A model generated the notes under the pieces. The model saw only the letters and a program-made list of their open reading frames with translations, ran no database searches and was not told where the DNA came from. From Kitasatospora herbaricolor (GTDB taxonomy: Bacteria > Actinomycetota > Actinomycetes > Streptomycetales > Streptomycetaceae), in the NCBI RefSeq assembly GCF_030813695.1, contig NZ_JAUSVA010000001.1, forward strand, positions 33,412 to 97,411: 64,000 nucleotides of DNA. The letters are read 5' to 3'. Shown piece after piece: positions 60,301 through 64,000 of the stretch. How positions within the stretch are numbered: the first letter of the stretch is position 1; each line of letters opens with the position of its first letter. Both the position numbers and the translations under genes were made by a program.

Positions 60301-60645
60301 CTACCGCCGCAGGACCCGGACCAGCAGCACGACCAGGACCTCGACGGCCACCACGGTCAGCAGCGCCTTCAGCCCCGGGACCTCCCCGGTGACGGCGTGC
60401 TCGGCCAGCAGACCGGCCGACTTCACCACGATCTCCTCCCCCGCACGCCGCAGAGCGGCCCGGCAGACCGCCGACCACCCGGCCCCCGCCCGCAGCAGCC
60501 CCGCGGCCGCCCAGGCCCCGGCCAGGGCCACCACCACGGCCGCCACCACCAGGGCGCCGCCCTCGAACTCCTCAGCGGCCACGGCCGCCACCACGGAAGT
60601 GGCCGCAACCCAGGCGACCGCCCGTACGATGTTCATGGACTTCAC
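60301..60645 (-). CDS. Membrane protein (114 aa)
   Basis: GTG 60645 with GGAGGG four bases upstream (ATG 60636 is an alternative). Three hydrophobic stretches at about 5-24, 30-52 and 95-112; Ala/Val-rich. Not recognised. Lies between the helicase and the acidic protein, all on the minus strand. Confidence 0.55.
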   Translation of the reverse strand: MKSMNIVRAVAWVAATSVVAAVAAEEFEGGALVVAAVVVALAGAWAAAGLLRAGAGWSAVCRAALRRAGEEIVVKSAGLLAEHAVTGEVPGLKALLTVVAVEVLVVLLVRVLRR

Positions 60646-60810
60646 GAGGCCCTCCAGAGGGCACTCACGGCGGGCATCTGTTGTTGCACCGCCTGTCGCC
60701 CCTTCGCAGCCCGCAGAGCCCGGCGGACAGCAAGAGGCCCGAGAACGCAGCCGGCCGACCCCGCGAACTCGCGGAATCGGCCGACGGCGCCCTCGGGCAG
60801 CGCTACACCG

Positions 60811-63402
60811 CTACGCCCACTGCAGCCCGTGCTCGGCGAGCTGGGCGAGCTGCCCCGGCGTCAGCTTTGCCCGGCGGGCCTTCTGGTTGTTGACCCAGGC
60901 GCCCAGCGACACGATCACGCCGGCTTCCACCTCCCCGCTCCCGTCCGGCCGCTCCACGGCCTCCAGCACCTCCTTGTGCGCCCGGGGCACCCGGGTGTGC
61001 CCCTCCCGCTCGACGAACGCGGCCAGCGCCATCAGGCCCTGCTCGAACCTGTCCATCCGGGACACCTTCGGCTTCGCCTCGGCTGCCTCCTTCGCGGCCA
61101 CCAGCTCAAGGTCGGCCTCGATGCCGATCGCCGCGAGCAGGTCCCGCTGGTCGTCCTCCAGGCCGGGCCACCCGGCCCGCTGCGCGAGCACCCACCGGCC
61201 GAGCTGCTCACCCTCGAACACCGTGGACTCGGGCAGGGCGGTCCAGTCGGCCCGGCCGTCGCACTCCAGCCACCACGACCTGGCGACCGAGTACGCCCGC
61301 TGCCATGTGATCGGCCACGCCGGGCACCACCACGGGTCGATCTCCTCCAGCGCCCGGCGCCGCTCCGGCGACAGCGCGCCCTGCTCGCCCGCCGGTACCT
61401 GCGCCGCGGCCCGCAGCTCGGAGAGCCATGTCCCGATCGCGTACCCGCCGACGGAGGCCCGCGCCGGCGCCGCCAGGGAGCCGCCGTGGCCCTTCGCCCA
61501 GACCCGAGCCCAGTCGAGGCCGGCCTCGAAGCGGGCGTCGGAGACGGACCAGATCATGCCGAGCGCGTCCAGCATCTCCACCCGGTATGACGCCAGATCA
61601 CCATCTGCATTCTCACTCCGACGGTCCGACAGCCACTTTCCGAGCGGGTAATTACCGGATTCCCCGACAAGCGCCGAATAAGGAACATCAAGCCCGCCGG
61701 TCTCCTCAAACCACCGCCGCGCGTGACCGATACCCTCACGCCACAGCTGCGTCTCACCGACCAGCACCCGGGACGCGATGAACAGTGCCAGCACGTTCTC
61801 GTCCACCGGCGACTGGAACCGCACCGGCAGCGTGAACGCCCCCGACCCGCTCCCACCTGACCCACCCTCACCAGGCGCGAAAGCCGCCTCGGCGCTGCGC
61901 CCGGTGGTCCGCTTGCCGGACTTCTGCGGCACCGCGAGGGCTTCCACCACCTTGGCGTCGTGCGACCTCAGGGCAGTCAAAATACGGACCAGCGGTGAAT
62001 AGCTGTCCGACTCCAGAATGTCCCCGGGATTCTCTCCGGGTTTGAGGAAGACCGGGACGACCAGGCTGGCGATCTTTCCCTCGCCGGGCTTCATGCGCAG
62101 GGCCCGGCCGATGGCCTGGACGATATCCACCATGCTGCCCCGGCCCTGCAGAAGTACCGAATCTGCATTCGGCATATCGACGCCCTCGCCCAGGACCTTG
62201 CAGTTGCTGAAGATCCGGTGCTTGAGTCCGTCGTCCTCCTCGTCCTTTCCGAAGTCCCTGATGAGTTCCTTGCGGTAGTCGACCTCGTGCTCACCGGAGA
62301 GCCATTGTGCCCAGATTTCCGGTGGGTATTTCTGCGGGTTCTCGAAGTGTAGTTTCTCGACCGTCTGGTTCAGGGTCTCCGAGAAATAGCGGACTTCGAT
62401 CGTGCGGCTGTGGAACGTGATGCACCGCTGGAGGTTCCGCTCCACCATCGTCTTGACCAGCCCGGCCTGGATCGCCGCGATCCGCTCGGCCGGCACCTCG
62501 TCCTCGCTGCCGTCCTGCTCCTCGCCGACGCCCGGACCCCACGGCACGCCCTGCTGCTCGGCGCCCTGGCGGTCGCCGCGCGGGTCGCGCAGCTCCAGCA
62601 CCACGATCTCGAACGGTGCCAAGAGCTTGCGGTCGATGGCCTCCGCCAGGCCCAGGGAGTACACGTGCGGGCCGTAGATCCGCACGTCGTCCATGGACAC
62701 CGCCAGTTCCTCCGGCAGCGGCTGCAAGGCACCCTCGCGCCCCTTGACCGGGCGCTTGGGCGGCGCCCAGATCCGCGGAGTCGCCGTCATGTACAGCCGG
62801 CGCTCCGCGGGGATGGCGCCCTGGTCGTGCACCACGGTCCAGGTCTTCTCCACGCTGCCGGAGGAGCGGTGCGCCTCGTCGCAGACCATCAGCCCGAGCG
62901 GGGGCAGCAGCTCGCCCTGACGCTTGGCCCAGTACCGGTAGGCATCCTCGACCGCGCCCACGGACGTGTAGGTGGCGAACAGGGTCGTCGGCCGGCGGCG
63001 CTTCGCGGCCTCGGACAGCCACATGCCGATCCTCAGCGCACTGGTGCTCGCCATCACCCCGGACGGCAGCTCACTGTCGACCAGGGAGCAGATGGCGTGC
63101 ATGTCCCCGGAGCGCCCGGCCGCCCGCCAGGAACCGATCATCTGCACCAGCAGGTCCAGGGTCGGCACCACGACCAGGACCACGCCGTGGGGCACCAGCT
63201 TCTGGCCGGCCGCCGCCCCCACGTACGACTTCCCGGACCCGGTGGCCATCTGCACCGTCACCCGCAGCCCGTTCGGGGCAGGGCGTCCCGGCCGGGGGGT
63301 GAGGCCCCGCACGATGGCCTCCAGGGCCTCCTCCTGGTGCCCGCGCAGCGAGATGCCGGCGACTGCCTGAGCGGCCATCAGGCCGGGCTTCACGACGTTC
63401 AC
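60811..63402 (-). CDS. ttrA: TtrA-like terminal helicase with helicase-associated domains (863 aa)
   Basis: GTG 63402 with GAGGGG upstream; the frame runs to 63522 without support, and ATG 63378 is another option. Superfamily 2 helicase: GHQEEALEAI (Q-like), MATGSGKSYVGAA (Walker A, Lys58), LMVCDEAHRSSGS (DEAH), LYMTATPRIW (motif III), SNCKVLGEGVDMPNADSVLL (motif V), VDIVQAIGRALRMKPG (motif VI). The last ~350 residues carry Trp-rich helicase-associated repeats (FEAGLDWARVWAKGHGG; VSLGAWVNNQKARRAKLTPG). TtrA-type helicases are the terminal genes of many Streptomyces linear chromosomes and plasmids and are implicated in transfer. Location 480 bases from the telomere-like end supports this identification. 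Confidence 0.75.
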   Translation of the reverse strand: MNVVKPGLMAAQAVAGISLRGHQEEALEAIVRGLTPRPGRPAPNGLRVTVQMATGSGKSYVGAAAGQKLVPHGVVLVVVPTLDLLVQMIGSWRAAGRSGDMHAICSLVDSELPSGVMASTSALRIGMWLSEAAKRRRPTTLFATYTSVGAVEDAYRYWAKRQGELLPPLGLMVCDEAHRSSGSVEKTWTVVHDQGAIPAERRLYMTATPRIWAPPKRPVKGREGALQPLPEELAVSMDDVRIYGPHVYSLGLAEAIDRKLLAPFEIVVLELRDPRGDRQGAEQQGVPWGPGVGEEQDGSEDEVPAERIAAIQAGLVKTMVERNLQRCITFHSRTIEVRYFSETLNQTVEKLHFENPQKYPPEIWAQWLSGEHEVDYRKELIRDFGKDEEDDGLKHRIFSNCKVLGEGVDMPNADSVLLQGRGSMVDIVQAIGRALRMKPGEGKIASLVVPVFLKPGENPGDILESDSYSPLVRILTALRSHDAKVVEALAVPQKSGKRTTGRSAEAAFAPGEGGSGGSGSGAFTLPVRFQSPVDENVLALFIASRVLVGETQLWREGIGHARRWFEETGGLDVPYSALVGESGNYPLGKWLSDRRSENADGDLASYRVEMLDALGMIWSVSDARFEAGLDWARVWAKGHGGSLAAPARASVGGYAIGTWLSELRAAAQVPAGEQGALSPERRRALEEIDPWWCPAWPITWQRAYSVARSWWLECDGRADWTALPESTVFEGEQLGRWVLAQRAGWPGLEDDQRDLLAAIGIEADLELVAAKEAAEAKPKVSRMDRFEQGLMALAAFVEREGHTRVPRAHKEVLEAVERPDGSGEVEAGVIVSLGAWVNNQKARRAKLTPGQLAQLAEHGLQWA

Positions 63403-63880
63403 GAAGACGTTTCCCCTCACCCATTCCCGAGCCCACACACGGGACCACACGGGAAATGCTGACAGTGCCCTACTGATACATTCGACGGGCTGACCGATGA
63501 ATCCAGCCCGACCGAAATACAAGCCTGATTGAAGCGGATATCCGGCAGAATATCAGTTCCCGATCGAAGAGTCCGGTGAATGCCGAAGGAGTCGGGTCCG
63601 GACCCTGCTTCCGGCGGGATCATCCGACGCTCCAGGATTGATACACTGGGACCGTTGCTCACCTTGCCAGGGTAGCGCACTCCGACCACCGACGGGGTCG
63701 AAACATGGCCTGGACCACGGTCTAGACCAATTTGGCGGGAGTGAAGCCGACCCGCACACGCCCCCGGAGCCCACCCCTCCTCCCAGTCAGCCCGTAGTGA
63801 GATCAGCCAAAAATCCAGTTCAGCGACTTGAACGGGCATCAGCCGTCCGGAGGGAGTGGAGCGAAGCGGAGTGACCGACG
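63403..63880. other. Subterminal non-coding region
   Basis: No supported gene. The 63.5-63.8 kb stretch is AT-richer than average, with short frames lacking ribosome sites, and likely contains the promoter of the helicase gene. From 63840 repeated GGAG/GAAGCGGAG motifs lead into the telomere-like palindromes. Confidence 0.5.
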
Positions 63881-64000
63881 GGCCCGGGCGAAGCCCGGGC
63901 CAGCCTGACCGAAGGTCAGGCCACGGACACGCGGAGCGGGTCCGCCCCGGCCGGAGGCCGGGGTCGAACGGAGGGCCGAAGGCCCGTAGGGACCCGCTCC
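63881..64000. other. Telomere-like palindrome cluster of a linear replicon
   Basis: Successive hairpins with tiny purine loops: GGCCCGGGC-GAA-GCCCGGGCC (63881-63901), GCCTGACC-GAA-GGTCAGGC (63903-63921), GCGGA-GCGGG-TCCGC (63931-63945), CCCCGGCC-GGA-GGCCGGGG (63945-63963), GGGCC-GAA-GGCCC (63973-63985). An outer 11-base inverted pair GGAGCGGGTCC (63933-63943) / GGACCCGCTCC (63990-64000) brackets the last of them. Tight palindromes with GNA loops are the hallmark of Streptomyces telomeres that fold into 3' overhang structures for terminal-protein priming. The end at 64000 may be a few bases short of the true terminus. Confidence 0.8.

Overview
The window reads as about 64 kb from the right-hand end of a linear, conjugative actinobacterial replicon, most likely a linear plasmid (or a plasmid-like chromosome arm) of Streptomyces or Kitasatospora. 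GC is very high throughout, GTG starts and ATGA/GTGA overlaps are frequent, and the gene families are streptomycete-plasmid types: an FtsK-like transfer ATPase, ParA/ParB, an RRQL-motif zinc protein and a TtrA-like terminal helicase. The last ~120 bases are packed with short palindromes closed by GAA or GGA loops, as in Streptomyces telomeres. Read inward from base 64000 the sequence starts GGAGCGGGTCCC, which resembles an archetypal telomere lacking its first few bases. I see no rRNA or tRNA gene, no CRISPR array and no complete replication gene.

Layout. 1-8150: conjugation cluster (small membrane proteins, FtsK/TraB-like translocase with an adjacent array of GATCCGCC-type octamers, long coiled-coil membrane protein, P-loop kinase, zinc protein). 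8170-9200: broken Cys-rich gene, IS-end remnant and non-coding sequence. 9209-22450: an RHS polymorphic toxin with a papain-fold C-terminal domain and a YrhB/Imm35-type immunity protein, divergent from a secreted DNRLRE/LamG/ricin-lectin protein. 22630-25004: parAB with two copies of a perfect palindrome (candidate parS). 25204-30594: small secreted, membrane and regulatory genes, including a membrane-anchored Mrr-like nuclease and a sigma-like protein with no region 4. 30579-31644: an intact IS481-family element with CTAG target duplications.

31767-47005 is an accessory island bracketed by two diverged direct copies of a two-gene block (31767-32610 and 44881-45724). The right copy adjoins an intact ku; the left copy keeps only a ku tail fused to an IS256-family remnant, with a MITE-like element next to it. 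Between the copies lie a SLOG/TIR-like protein with four membrane helices, a four-gene operon (TIR, MoxR AAA+ ATPase, vWA-like protein, double-P-loop STAND/TPR protein) and a barstar-family gene. The operon is probably a nucleotide-triggered defence or conflict system and is the most interesting part of the window.

47261-57237 carries two paralogous genes, each under a LexA-type SOS box, a second STAND ATPase, a two-domain zeta-toxin-like kinase, a ribbon-helix-helix protein and several clear operators and an attenuator-like terminator. 57270-63402 holds an OLD-family ATPase/TOPRIM nuclease with an altered TOPRIM motif, hypothetical proteins and the TtrA-like helicase, followed by the telomere. 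Taken together, the genes cover spread and stable inheritance of the element (tra, par, telomere), DNA-damage response (ku, SOS genes) and inter-bacterial or anti-phage conflict (RHS toxin, TIR/MoxR/STAND, OLD, zeta).
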